Below, in pieces: positions 45,059-53,540 of a DNA stretch of 64,000 nucleotides; position 1 is the first letter of the stretch, and each line of letters begins with the position of its first letter. This DNA comes from Cupriavidus basilensis (GTDB lineage: Bacteria > Pseudomonadota > Gammaproteobacteria > Burkholderiales > Burkholderiaceae): NCBI RefSeq assembly GCF_000832305.1, contig NZ_CP010536.1:1984001-2048000 (forward strand), given 5' to 3'. Position numbers and translations under genes: made by a program. Below the pieces are notes generated by a model. It saw only the letters and a program-made list of their open reading frames with translations, had not been told where the DNA came from and made no database searches.

Positions 45059-45336
45059 AGCGCGAATCGGAAATGACCGCTGTGCAGCACAATGTGGTGA
45101 GCCGCGGTGATTTCAAACAACTGCCGTGCCACGCATTCGATATCCTCGCGGTGCCCTTCGAAGGCTTGGATGAGGTCGTCCGGCTGGTGCGAACGCGCAC
45201 CGAAGTGGTCTTCCAGTGCCTCCGCCGTGATCGCGTAGCTGGCCGGGACGCCATCGACGCTGGCAGCGCATTCGAGGCACAGGTCAGCCGGGCAATACGA
45301 GGGGATGGCTTTTGCAAAGACGATCTCGATGGTCAT
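45055..45336 (-). CDS. DUF1488 family protein
   Basis: 93 residues from the ATG at 45336 (MTIEIVFAKAIPSYCPADL). The C-terminal two-thirds, ITAEALEDHFGARSHQPDDLIQAFEGHREDIECVARQLFE, is a helical DUF1488 domain of unknown function. Tail-to-tail overlap of 4 bp with the small lipoprotein gene. A diverged FNR-like site lies 166 bp upstream. Confidence 0.82.
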   Translation of the reverse strand: MTIEIVFAKAIPSYCPADLCLECAASVDGVPASYAITAEALEDHFGARSHQPDDLIQAFEGHREDIECVARQLFEITAAHHIVLHSGHFRFAL

Positions 45337-45501
45337 GGCATCTGCCTCCCCCGGGAAGGGAAACGAGGAAGGCGCAAAAAGGAAGGCGCAATGCAGTGCA
45401 AGGCGGAGCACGGGAGGGCGAGCGCCGCGGGCACGCAGCAGCGTGCTTTCTGCCAGTCTAGGCACTACGGTTGCAGCCGCAAGCCGAACCGTGCGCGTTT
45501 G

Positions 45502-45515
45502 CTGATCAACGTCAA
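45502..45515 (-). promoter_or_regulatory. Weak FNR-like site
   Basis: CTGATCAACGTCAA matches 8 of 10 positions; no -10 box stands at the 21-nt distance seen elsewhere, so it may be inactive or used differently. Confidence 0.35.
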
Positions 45516-45604
45516 GCCAACGTCAACCAGGCGCGCAAGATGGTGGGCCGCGCTCTCACGGCTTGCACAAGGCTGGCAGGAGCGGCTTGCGCGACGGCGC
45601 GCGG

Positions 45605-46405
45605 CTAGATGCGGTCCAGCGCCTCAAGATCCAGCAGGGTCACGCGTTTGCCCTTGACCTCGATGAGGCCGTCGCGCTGGAAGCGCGACAGGGTGCGGCT
45701 GACGGTCTCGAGCTTCATGCCCAGGTAGCTGCCGATTTCCTCGCGTGTCATGCGCAGCGCGAGGTCGCGCCGGGAGTAGCCGCGCGCATGCTGGCGCGCC
45801 GAGATATTGAGCAGGAATGCCGCCACGCGCTGCTCCGCGCACAAGCTGGCGAGCAGCAGCATCACGCCCGATTCGCGCACGATCTCGCTGCTCAGCATGC
45901 GATGCACGTGCTGCTGCAGCGAGCGCATTTCGCGGCAGAGCGCTTCGAGCAGATGGAAGGGAATGACGCACACCGCGCTGTCTTCCAGGGCGATGGCGTC
46001 GCAGGCGTGGTGCTCCGTGCAGATGCCATCGAGCCCGAGCGTCTCGCCGGTGAGGAAGAAGCCGCTGACCTGCTCGCAGCCGTTCTGGTGCGCCAACACC
46101 GTCTTGAACGAACCGGAACGCAGCGCGTAGATGCTCTGAAAGGCGTCGCCGGCCCGGTAGAGCGCTTCGCCGCGCCGGACCATGCGCCAGTTGTGGATCA
46201 CGGTATCGAGCCTGGAGCGATCCGCGTCGTTCAGGTTGCCACCCATGCAGATGGCGCGCATGGCGCAGCTCGAGCAATTTGTCTTGTGGGACACCGTGGC
46301 CGGCGGGGTGGGTTCCAGGGGCAGGAAATCCAGCAATTGAGGGCCGTGGTAGGCCTGGGGCATCGCCGCAGGCGCTTTCGCTTGCTGTTGCAGGTACGCT
46401 GACAT
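45605..46405 (-). CDS. fnr: FNR-type oxygen-sensing transcriptional regulator
   Basis: 266 residues. Four cysteines fit a [4Fe-4S] cluster: C44, C47 and C53 in NCSSCAMRAICMGG, and C146 in DSAVCVIPF. The cNMP-like beta-roll follows. The HTH is TREEIGSYLGMKLETVSRTLSRF, with Glu, Ser and Arg of the FNR recognition helix that read TTGAT. It is active without oxygen. No FNR box is obvious in front of this gene. It is the likely regulator of the boxes found from 41 to 56 kb. Confidence 0.93.
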   Translation of the reverse strand: MSAYLQQQAKAPAAMPQAYHGPQLLDFLPLEPTPPATVSHKTNCSSCAMRAICMGGNLNDADRSRLDTVIHNWRMVRRGEALYRAGDAFQSIYALRSGSFKTVLAHQNGCEQVSGFFLTGETLGLDGICTEHHACDAIALEDSAVCVIPFHLLEALCREMRSLQQHVHRMLSSEIVRESGVMLLLASLCAEQRVAAFLLNISARQHARGYSRRDLALRMTREEIGSYLGMKLETVSRTLSRFQRDGLIEVKGKRVTLLDLEALDRI

Positions 46406-46539
46406 GGCTGATTCCTTTGTCTCTGGTTTTTGGTTTTTGGTTTCTGGTCTCTTATCTCTTGCCCCTGGCCGCTCGGACCGGCCACCGCTGCCGGGCGTGC
46501 TTGCCGCCGGTGCCGGGCAAAGGGCCGGGGCTGCGCGCA

Positions 46540-46971
46540 CTACGCCGCGGTGTGTTCCGGCGCCGCCGCCCGGGCGGTTATCTTTTCCGCCGCAAGGCGC
46601 AGCATGGTGCTGCGCAAGGCGTCGAATTCCATGGTCTTGTCGAAGAAATACGACGCCCCGGCCCGCAGGCAAGCACTGCGCATTGGCGGCGCAGGGCAGT
46701 TGCTCAGGACGACCACGGTCGCCTGGCGGCGCATTCTTCGCAGGCCCCGCAGTGCGCACAGTCCCGAGCCGCCATACCGGCTCAGGCTGAGGATGACAAT
46801 GTCGGGCAGCAGGATCTGCGCGGCCAGCAGCGCGGCACGTGGCTCGCGGGCCAGGGCGAGCAGTTCCACGTCCTTGATCGATCTCAGCATCATGGCCTGC
46901 CGCGCGCCGATCAGGGCGGAGTCCTCGAGCAGCAGGACGGTCAGACGTTCAGGAAGAGTCATGGGAGCCAT
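46540..46971 (-). CDS. Receiver-domain protein lacking the phosphoacceptor aspartate
   Basis: 143 residues from the ATG at 46971 (MAPMTLPERL); the ATG at 46962 is equally possible, as neither has a ribosome site. A single CheY-like domain: acidic pair in VLLLEDSALIG, the Ser/Thr in VVVLSNCP and Lys in YFFDKTMEF are kept, but the usual phospho-Asp position is Ser (PDIVILSLSRYG). It has no output domain. It is divergent from the NarX-like kinase gene, so it may act as a phosphorylation-independent partner. Confidence 0.8.
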   Translation of the reverse strand: MAPMTLPERLTVLLLEDSALIGARQAMMLRSIKDVELLALAREPRAALLAAQILLPDIVILSLSRYGGSGLCALRGLRRMRRQATVVVLSNCPAPPMRSACLRAGASYFFDKTMEFDALRSTMLRLAAEKITARAAAPEHTAA

Positions 46972-47254
46972 GCAATCGAGTATGGCTTGCGCCGCGGCAG
47001 GCGGAAAGAAGCGCAGGCTGATAGTGATGTCGGAAAAAAGCAGGTCCTTGTCAGGCAACCCTGACAAGGACCATCGTTGACTCGGCCGACAGCACGAACC
47101 GTGCCCACTGCGCTCACCTCGCCATATTGCGCGTGCATCACAGAGGGCGTGTGCATTTCGCTCAAATCGCCTACCTTTACAGGAGAGCCTCCGGCGATCC
47201 TCGCGGGATCCACGTAGGACTTGCCGACCCTCCGGGAGCACTTCGCGACCAGCC
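46972..47254. other. Divergent region between the pseudo-receiver and the sensor kinase
   Basis: 283 bp. It contains a strong hairpin with T-tract on the minus strand and possible promoters for both genes. No further gene is visible. Confidence 0.6.
47033..47072 (-). terminator. Intrinsic terminator or attenuator ahead of the pseudo-receiver gene
   Basis: A perfect 13-bp inverted repeat (GGTCCTTGTCAGG, 4-nt loop) is followed on the minus strand by TGCTTTTTT. It lies about 60-100 nt before the pseudo-receiver start codon, so it would stop any leftward transcript starting farther upstream. Confidence 0.8.
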
Positions 47255-48496
47255 ATGGCGACCAACGAGCCTACTTCACCAAATTTGCCTCGCGCGCCGA
47301 GGCTCGGCGCCTGGGGCCTGGCGGTGGCCGTGATGCTCTGCCTGCTGCTGGTGCGCCTGCGGCGGCCGCGGCGCGCCGGGGAAGGCAACCTGCCGCATAC
47401 CCAGGACAGCGAGGCCCGCCTGGCAGCGATCATCCGCTCGTCGATGGAGGCGATCATCACGGTGGACGAAACGCAGCGCATCGTGTTGTTCAACCCCACG
47501 GCGGAGCGTCTTTTTGGGTACACCGCCGCGCAGGTGGCCGGGCGCCCCCTGGCTGACCTGATTCCGGCGCGCTTTCGCGTGGCGCATGAGGCGCATGTGC
47601 GCCGATTCGGCGTCACCGGGGTCACGGACCGGCAGATGGGCCAGCAGCGGGTACTGCACGCGCTGCGCCAGGATGGCACGGAGTTCCCCATCGAGGCCTC
47701 GATCTCCCAGACGCAGGACGGCGCCGGAAGACTGTTTACCGTCATCCTGCGGGACACCACGGAGCGGGTGAGGGCGGAGACGGCCTTGCGTCAGTCGCGC
47801 GAGGAGCTCCAGCAACTCTCCGACCGGGTCCAGGCGTCGCGGGAAGAGGAGCGCCGCCGCATCGCCCGCGAGTTGCACGACGACCTGGGCCAGCGCCTGA
47901 GCGCGCTGAAAATGGACCTGGCTATCCTCGCCAGCGACCTCAAGGACGCCGGCACGGCGCCTGCCTTGCTGGACCAAGCCGCCGCCATGCATCTGGTCAT
48001 CGACGAAACCGTGGCTTCGGTGCGGCGCATCGCCGCCGACCTGCGCCCGGCATTGCTGGACGAGCTTGGCCTGATCCCGGCGATCGAATGGCTGGCAAAG
48101 GAGTTCTCCGCCCGCTACGGCGTCAATGTCATCATCCATGCCGCCGAGGAGGAAGACGTCGGCGAGCATGCGGCCACCGCGGTATTCCGTATCGTGCAGG
48201 AGGCGCTCAGCAATGTCGTGCAGCATGCGCAGGCCGACCGGGTCGATATCGAGCTGGTTCGCCAGGACGACCATTTTGAGCTGACCGTACGGGACAATGG
48301 CCGCGGCGACGCCGCCACGCAGCCTGCCGGTGGCGAGCGGGTATCGCTGGGGCTGGTGGGGATCCGGGAGCGCGCACGGCTGCTTGGCGGCACGGTCGCG
48401 ACAAGGCAAGCGCCTGGCGAGGGCTTCTGCCTGACCGTGCGCTTTCCGTTGGCCACGGCCACAGCCACAGCCGCGAGCGAGGAGGCAAGCCCATGA
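47255..48496 (+). CDS. PAS-containing NarX/DegS-type sensor histidine kinase
   Basis: 413 residues. One N-terminal TM (WGLAVAVMLCLLLVRL) is followed by a PAS domain at about 60-170 (RSSMEAIITVDETQRIVLFNPTAERLFGY). The HisKA_3 phosphoacceptor is in EEERRRIARELHDDLGQRLSALKMDL. The ATPase domain has EALSNVVQHAQA and VRDNGRGD, GLVGIRERARLLGG. Overlaps its regulator (ATGA). The PAS domain could sense redox state or a ligand; the signal is not known. Confidence 0.92.
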   Translation: MATNEPTSPNLPRAPRLGAWGLAVAVMLCLLLVRLRRPRRAGEGNLPHTQDSEARLAAIIRSSMEAIITVDETQRIVLFNPTAERLFGYTAAQVAGRPLADLIPARFRVAHEAHVRRFGVTGVTDRQMGQQRVLHALRQDGTEFPIEASISQTQDGAGRLFTVILRDTTERVRAETALRQSREELQQLSDRVQASREEERRRIARELHDDLGQRLSALKMDLAILASDLKDAGTAPALLDQAAAMHLVIDETVASVRRIAADLRPALLDELGLIPAIEWLAKEFSARYGVNVIIHAAEEEDVGEHAATAVFRIVQEALSNVVQHAQADRVDIELVRQDDHFELTVRDNGRGDAATQPAGGERVSLGLVGIRERARLLGGTVATRQAPGEGFCLTVRFPLATATATAASEEASP

Positions 48497-49137
48497 TCCC
48501 CGTGATGATTGCCGACGACCACGCCGTGATGCGCGACGGGCTGCGCCACATCCTGAGCCGCGCGGGCGGCTTCGAGGTGGTGGGTGAGGCGGTGGATGGT
48601 GCCGCCGTGCTGCAGCTGGCGCGCGACTGCAAGGCCCGGGTCGTCCTGCTGGATCTGTCCATGCCAGGGCGCAGCGGGCTGGAGCTGATCAGGCAATTGC
48701 GCGTGGAGCAGCCCGAGTTGCGTATTCTGGTGCTGACCATGCACGCCGAGGAGCAGTACGTGGTGCGCGCTTTCCGGGCCGGGGCGGCGGGCTACCTGAC
48801 CAAGGAAAGCGCGGCCACGGAGCTGGTCAGCGCCATCGGCAAGGTCGCCGCGGGCGGCACCTACGTGAGCGCCGCGATGGGCGAGAAGCTGGCCAACAGC
48901 CTGCAGGACGAGTACCGCGAGGATCCCCACCTGCGCCTGTCGGACCGCGAGATGGAGGTCTACCGCCGCTTGGTGCTGGGCGAGCCGCTGACCGAGATCG
49001 CCGCTGGCTTGTGCGTCAGCGCCAAGACCGTGAGCACCTACAAGATGCGGCTGATGGAAAAGCTGCGGTTGCCCAGCGAGGCGGCGCTGGTGCGTTACGC
49101 GATCCGGCATCGCCTGTTCGGCGAAGGCGAGATCTAG
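48493..49137 (+). CDS. NarL/FixJ-family response regulator
   Basis: 214 residues. The receiver has DD at 8-9, phosphoacceptor D54 in VVLLDLSMPGRSG and K in YLTKESAATEL. The LuxR-type HTH is LRLSDREMEVYRRLVLGEPLTEIAAGLCVSAKTVSTYKMRLMEKL. Partner of the preceding kinase by overlap. Likely a second control layer over the Usp genes next to it. Confidence 0.93.
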   Translation: MIPVMIADDHAVMRDGLRHILSRAGGFEVVGEAVDGAAVLQLARDCKARVVLLDLSMPGRSGLELIRQLRVEQPELRILVLTMHAEEQYVVRAFRAGAAGYLTKESAATELVSAIGKVAAGGTYVSAAMGEKLANSLQDEYREDPHLRLSDREMEVYRRLVLGEPLTEIAAGLCVSAKTVSTYKMRLMEKLRLPSEAALVRYAIRHRLFGEGEI

Positions 49138-49155
49138 TCCCTGCGCTTGCTGCGC

Positions 49156-49169
49156 TTGATCTGGGACAA
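49156..49169 (+). promoter_or_regulatory. Weak FNR-like site upstream of the tandem Usp gene
   Basis: TTGATCTGGGACAA matches the first half-site fully and the second at three of five bases. It is 80 bp upstream of the usp start. A -10 at 21 nt is poor (CACCAT). Confidence 0.4.
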
Positions 49170-49248
49170 AGTGCGGCCGGCGTGCTGTGCCACCATGAAT
49201 TGGACTGGGCCTGCCCGCGGGCAGGCTCGCCAATACACGGAGCACATC

Positions 49249-50085
49249 ATGGACTACCGGACCGTGCTGGTCGCGCTCGGAGCGGATCCCGACTGCGCAT
49301 CTCGCGTCAGGATGGCTGCCGACCTGGCAGCCTCCTTTGGCGCGCATGTCACCGGCGTCAGCGCCACCGGCCTGCGCCTGGACCCGGTCCGGGGCGTGGG
49401 CGATGACGTTGCGCGGCATATGGCGGCGTCGCGCGGCAGGCTGCTATCGCAGGCCACGCTGCAGGGCGAGATACTGCACAGCACCATGGCAGCGCATGCG
49501 CCGGGCGTGCCGTTCTCGCACCGCGTGGTCGAGGAGGAGACCGGCTGGGTCCTGGCGCAGGAGGCCCGCGTAGCCGACCTGGCCGTGATGGCTCGGCCGG
49601 TGGCAACGCAGGAAGTGCCATCCCTGGGCGCCGGGGCGGCCGAGTATGTGCTGCTCAACGCCGGGCGCCCGGTATTGCTGGTGCCGCAGGCGTTTCGCCG
49701 GCTGCATGGCGGGCACATGGCGATCGCGTGGGATGGGCAGCGCGAAGCGGCCCGGGCCGTGGCCGACGCCATGCCTTTGCTGTTGCGCGCCAGCCACGTC
49801 ACCATCATCGGCGTCTGGGACGATCGCGGCGAACCGCGGGCAGACTCGGAGCCGGTGGCCGGCTTGCGGCATTACCTGCAGCGCCACGGCATCGTGGCCG
49901 GCGTGCGCAACGTGCAGCAGGCGGGGCCCGTCGCCGCCAGGCTGCTCGACGCGGTTGGCGCGCTGGGGGCCGACATGTTGGTGGCCGGGGGCTACGGACA
50001 CTCGCGCATGCGCGAACTGATCATGGGCGGCACCACGCGCACGTTGATGCATCACGCGCCGGTGCCTCTGCTGTTGTCGCATTGA
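49249..50085 (+). CDS. Tandem-domain universal stress protein
   Basis: 278 residues, two Usp repeats. The first begins MDYRTVLVALGADPDCASRVRMAADLAASFG and lacks a good ATP loop. The second ends with GGYGHSRMRELIMGGTTRTLMHHAPVPLLLSH, which keeps G-x2-G-x9-G(T). GGAG precedes the ATG at 49249. It is followed 11 bp later by a metallo-beta-lactamase gene in the same operon. Confidence 0.9.
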   Translation: MDYRTVLVALGADPDCASRVRMAADLAASFGAHVTGVSATGLRLDPVRGVGDDVARHMAASRGRLLSQATLQGEILHSTMAAHAPGVPFSHRVVEEETGWVLAQEARVADLAVMARPVATQEVPSLGAGAAEYVLLNAGRPVLLVPQAFRRLHGGHMAIAWDGQREAARAVADAMPLLLRASHVTIIGVWDDRGEPRADSEPVAGLRHYLQRHGIVAGVRNVQQAGPVAARLLDAVGALGADMLVAGGYGHSRMRELIMGGTTRTLMHHAPVPLLLSH

Positions 50086-50096
50086 CGGAGCGCGCC

Positions 50097-51455
50097 ATGC
50101 AGCTGCAATTTCTCGGCGCGACCGACACGGTCACGGGATCCAAGTATGTGCTGGACACCGGCCGCAGCCGCGTGATGGTCGACTGCGGGCTGTTCCAGGG
50201 CTACAAGGCGCTGCGCCTGCGCAACTGGGACCGCTTGCCGGTCGATCCGTCCACGCTGGACGCGGTGGTGCTCACGCACGCGCATATCGACCATAGCGGA
50301 TACCTGCCGCTGCTGGTGCGCAACGGCTTTCGGGGGCGGGTGTTCTGCACCATGGGCACCGCGCAGTTGTGCCAGATCCTGCTGCCCGACAGCGCACACC
50401 TGGCGCAGGAGGACGCGCACTACGCCAACCGCAAGGGCTACTCGCGGCACCAGCCGGCGTTGCCGCTCTACGACGGCGCGGACGCCGTGCGCGCCCTGCG
50501 CCGGCTCGACCCGTTTCACTACGACACGCGGGTGAGGGTGACGCCCGACGTGGAGGCGGAGTTTCATCGCGCCGGGCATATCATCGGCTCGGCCATCGTG
50601 ACGCTGCATGTGGATGGCAAGCGGATCGTGTTTTCGGGCGACCTGGGGCGCCAGCAGGACATCGTGATGCGCCCCCCGGAGATCCTTCGCGAAGCGGATC
50701 ACTTGCTGGTCGAGTCCACCTACGGCGACCGCGCCCATCCCGCGGATGATCCGCTCGACACGCTGGGCGAGGTCGTCAGCCGCACCATCGGCCGCGGCGG
50801 CAGCGTGGTGATTCCCGCGTTTGCCGTCGGGCGCACCCAGGCGCTGCTGTACTGCCTCTACAAGCTGCGCGAGCAAAACCGCATTCCCCAGGTGCCGATC
50901 TACCTCAACAGCCCGATGGCGATCGACGCCACCACGATCTTCGCCTTGCACCCGGACGAACTGCGGATCGACCGCACCGCCTGCGCGGCGGCCTGCCATA
51001 TCGCCGTCCTGGTCCAGAGCATGCAGCAGTCCATGTGGCTGAACCGCGACCGCGCGCCCAAGATCATCCTGGCCGGCAGCGGCATGGCAACCGGCGGGCG
51101 GGTGGTGCATCACCTGGAGACCTATGGCCAGGATGCGCGCAATACGATATTGCTATCCGGCTTCCAGGCCGCCGGTACGCGGGGCGCGGCGCTGGCCTCG
51201 GGCATGCGTGAACTGCGCATCCATGGCAAGCAGGTTGCCATCCAGGCCTCGGTGGAGCAGATTACTTCGCTCTCGGCCCATGCCGACGCCGGTGAGCTGA
51301 TGACATGGCTCGGCGGCTTCGGCAGCGCGCCCCGGCAGACCTTCGTGGTGCACGGCGAGCCCGCCGCGAGCGACGCCCTGCGCCAGCGCATCGAGCGGGA
51401 ACTGCGCTGGGCTGTCACGATGCCGGAGTATCTTCGTTCGTATGCGCTGGATTAG
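50097..51455 (+). CDS. MBL-fold beta-CASP ribonuclease-like protein
   Basis: 452 residues. Zinc motif THAHIDHSGYLP, then FHRAGHIIGSAIVTL, SGDLGRQQDIVMRPP, beta-CASP segment LLVESTYGDRAHP and RMMBL motif LSGFQAAGTRGAAL, with C-terminal VHGEPAASD. Homologues process RNA (RNase J/CPSF-like). They are frequent next to Usp genes in low-oxygen clusters. Tail overlaps the phasin gene by 4 bp. Confidence 0.9.
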   Translation: MQLQFLGATDTVTGSKYVLDTGRSRVMVDCGLFQGYKALRLRNWDRLPVDPSTLDAVVLTHAHIDHSGYLPLLVRNGFRGRVFCTMGTAQLCQILLPDSAHLAQEDAHYANRKGYSRHQPALPLYDGADAVRALRRLDPFHYDTRVRVTPDVEAEFHRAGHIIGSAIVTLHVDGKRIVFSGDLGRQQDIVMRPPEILREADHLLVESTYGDRAHPADDPLDTLGEVVSRTIGRGGSVVIPAFAVGRTQALLYCLYKLREQNRIPQVPIYLNSPMAIDATTIFALHPDELRIDRTACAAACHIAVLVQSMQQSMWLNRDRAPKIILAGSGMATGGRVVHHLETYGQDARNTILLSGFQAAGTRGAALASGMRELRIHGKQVAIQASVEQITSLSAHADAGELMTWLGGFGSAPRQTFVVHGEPAASDALRQRIERELRWAVTMPEYLRSYALD

Positions 51456-51937
51456 GCAGGCATGGGCCGCTTCCGGGTAGCGGCGCCGGTGCCGCCGGCG
51501 GTCCCGTTCAGCATGGCCGCCGCCTGGCTGAATTTTTCGAACATCTCCTGCACTGGCGTGGGCAGCGAAGCGGTGCTCCCGGCCTGCTGCAGCGTCGCTG
51601 CCTGGCAGCGCTGCCAGGTCTCTGCGGCTTCCCGCATTTGTTCCACCATGGCGGTCTGATTGTGAATGGCGAGATTCATCCAGGCTTGCATCCGCTGCGC
51701 GTAGTGCTCGGCCTGGTTTTGCGCGAAGGTGGCCGGCAGGGTGGCAAGCGTGGCGAAGTCACCGGCATTCGCCAGCTGCGCGCCTGCATCGTGCAAGGTC
51801 TTGATGTCCTTGCGTACCGCATCGAGCTGGAGTTCGAGAAAGCGCTGCCGGCTCTCCTGCATCAAGGTCAGCGCGCGCAGGCCCGCCTCGCAATTGGCGG
51901 TGAAAAATGCGAGGGGGATGTCGGTCTGGTCTGTCAT
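51452..51937 (-). CDS. Phasin-family (polyhydroxyalkanoate granule-associated) protein
   Basis: 161 residues from the ATG at 51937, after AGGAGA. Almost wholly helical with few prolines until the end: FFTANCEAGLRALTLMQESRQRFLELQLDAVRKDIKTL matches the phasin coat proteins that coat PHB granules. A perfect FNR box with TAGAAT at 21 nt lies upstream on the minus strand, linking granule coat to low oxygen. Confidence 0.8.
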   Translation of the reverse strand: MTDQTDIPLAFFTANCEAGLRALTLMQESRQRFLELQLDAVRKDIKTLHDAGAQLANAGDFATLATLPATFAQNQAEHYAQRMQAWMNLAIHNQTAMVEQMREAAETWQRCQAATLQQAGSTASLPTPVQEMFEKFSQAAAMLNGTAGGTGAATRKRPMPA

Positions 51938-52029
51938 GGTGAATCTCCTGGATGCGCGCGGTAACACGAGATAGTGCGGTAATGCGCGTGGATTGTTGCT
52001 GTGCCGCCAACTATTGTCAGCGGTCAGGG

Positions 52030-52071
52030 CGGGCCTGTCTCACCGGGCCTGTCTCACCGGATATGTCTCAC
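52030..52071. repeat. Three tandem 14-bp repeats (CGGGCCTGTCTCAC)
   Basis: Two exact units and a third differing at three bases, in the leader of the phasin transcript. Confidence 0.92.
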
Positions 52072-52143
52072 GCAAGTCGCGCGACGACGGAAGATCCCGG
52101 TTTCGCCCATCCGATGATTCTAGAAGCGTGCCGCCGGCGCTGG

Positions 52144-52157
52144 TTGATCCGCATCAA
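52144..52157 (-). promoter_or_regulatory. Perfect FNR box of the phasin promoter
   Basis: TTGATCCGCATCAA is a perfect match. On the minus strand TAGAAT begins exactly 21 nt after it. Predicted start near 52102. Rightward, no good -10 lies at that distance. Confidence 0.88.
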
Positions 52158-52245
52158 GCTTGCGGCACATCAAGCTGCTTGCGCAGGCATGGTCCAGACT
52201 GGATGCAATGGTGCCGGTAAGCTTGACCGTTTCCGGGGGGATAGC

Positions 52246-53505
52246 ATGGATCACACGGTCGTGGCATTTAGCGTCGCGCTCGGCATCGGCCTTGCGATCG
52301 GGCTGGAGCGGGAGCGCAGCCAGGCGGCCGACGGTGGCGAGGCGCCGGCCGGCTTGCGCACGTTTGCCATTGCCAGCGTCAGCGGCGCGCTGGGCGCGTT
52401 CCTGCCCAACGCGGGATTATTGCCGGCGGTCCTCCTGGCGATTGCCGGCCTGGCAGCCCTGGGCTACCGCCACACAGCGGCCGGGGATCCCGGCATGACC
52501 ACGGAGATTGCGTTGCTGTGCACGGTCTTGCTCGGCGCGCTGGCCGTGACGCATCCGGCGCTTGCCGCCGGCATTGCCACCGTCCTTGCGATCCTGCTGC
52601 ACGGCAAGGCAACCCTGCACGGCCTGGTGCGCAACGCGCTGAGCCGGCAGGAGCTGAGCGATGCCTTGATGCTGGCGGTAGCGGCGCTGGTGATCTGGCC
52701 TTTGTTGCCCGACCGCTACATGGGCCCGTTCGACGCCTGGAACCCGCGCACACTCTGGCTGGTGGCGATGCTGGTGATGCTGATGGGCGCTGCCGGGCAT
52801 ATTGCCACGCGGCTGTTCGGCGAGCGGGTAGGCCTGCCGGTGACCGGCCTTTTCGGTGGCTTCGTCTCCAGCGCGGCGACCATCGGCTCGATGGCGGTGA
52901 TGGTGCGCAGGACGCCGGGCCTGCGCGATGCGGCCGTGGCGGCCGCGCTGCTTTCCAGCGTGGCCACGTTCGTGCAGATGCTGCTGTTGCTGGCGGCGAC
53001 CAGCGCGGCAGCGCTGCGGCCATTGGCATTGCCCCTCGCGGCCGGACTCACGGCAATGGGCCTCTATGCCGGCGTCTGGCTCTGGCTGGCAGCGCGCAGG
53101 CCAGCCGTGCGGGACGGTGCACAGGATGGCGCACAACTGGCGGGCCGCTCGCTGGACTGGCGCGTAGCGGCAGGGTTCGTGCTGCTCATGGCCTTGCTCT
53201 TGCTGGTCAATGGCGCCACGCGGGCCTCGTCCGGGGCCGGGATGCTGATGGTGGTTGCCGTGGCCGGCGGGTTTGCCGATGCGCATGCCGCAACCGTGTC
53301 GGTTGCCGCGCAGGTAGCGGCGGGACGCATGCCGGCAGAGGCGGCGGTGTGGCCGGTGCTGGCGGCTTTTTCCGCCAACACCGCGACCAAGATCGTGCTG
53401 GCTGCCGCGGGCGGGCGTGCCTTTGCCTTGCGTGTCGGTGCGGGGCTTGTGCTGGCTGGCGCAGTGACCTGGGCCGCGGCGCTCGCGCTGGCGTGGTTGC
53501 GCTGA
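52246..53505 (+). CDS. MgtC/DUF4010-family membrane protein
   Basis: 419 residues, about 12 hydrophobic segments. The N-terminal MgtC-like motif is ALGIGLAIGLERERSQ with LRTFAIASVSGALGAFLP; a DUF4010 C-terminal half (GLFGGFVSSAATIGSMAVM, FSANTATKIVLAA) follows. MgtC-type proteins help survival at low magnesium or in hosts; DUF4010 is uncharacterised. Convergent with the metal ATPase. GGGGGGAT stretch serves as ribosome site. Confidence 0.85.
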   Translation: MDHTVVAFSVALGIGLAIGLERERSQAADGGEAPAGLRTFAIASVSGALGAFLPNAGLLPAVLLAIAGLAALGYRHTAAGDPGMTTEIALLCTVLLGALAVTHPALAAGIATVLAILLHGKATLHGLVRNALSRQELSDALMLAVAALVIWPLLPDRYMGPFDAWNPRTLWLVAMLVMLMGAAGHIATRLFGERVGLPVTGLFGGFVSSAATIGSMAVMVRRTPGLRDAAVAAALLSSVATFVQMLLLLAATSAAALRPLALPLAAGLTAMGLYAGVWLWLAARRPAVRDGAQDGAQLAGRSLDWRVAAGFVLLMALLLLVNGATRASSGAGMLMVVAVAGGFADAHAATVSVAAQVAAGRMPAEAAVWPVLAAFSANTATKIVLAAAGGRAFALRVGAGLVLAGAVTWAAALALAWLR

Positions 53506-53540
53506 CGCCGGCCCGGGCACGCCGTGCCGCGGGCAGATCG

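Larger units (their letters stand above)
51938..52245. other. 308-bp intergenic region with FNR box and 14-bp repeats
   Basis: No gene seen. Contains three near-identical 14-bp units and the perfect FNR box, which serves the phasin leftward and perhaps the DUF4010 gene rightward. Confidence 0.7.
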
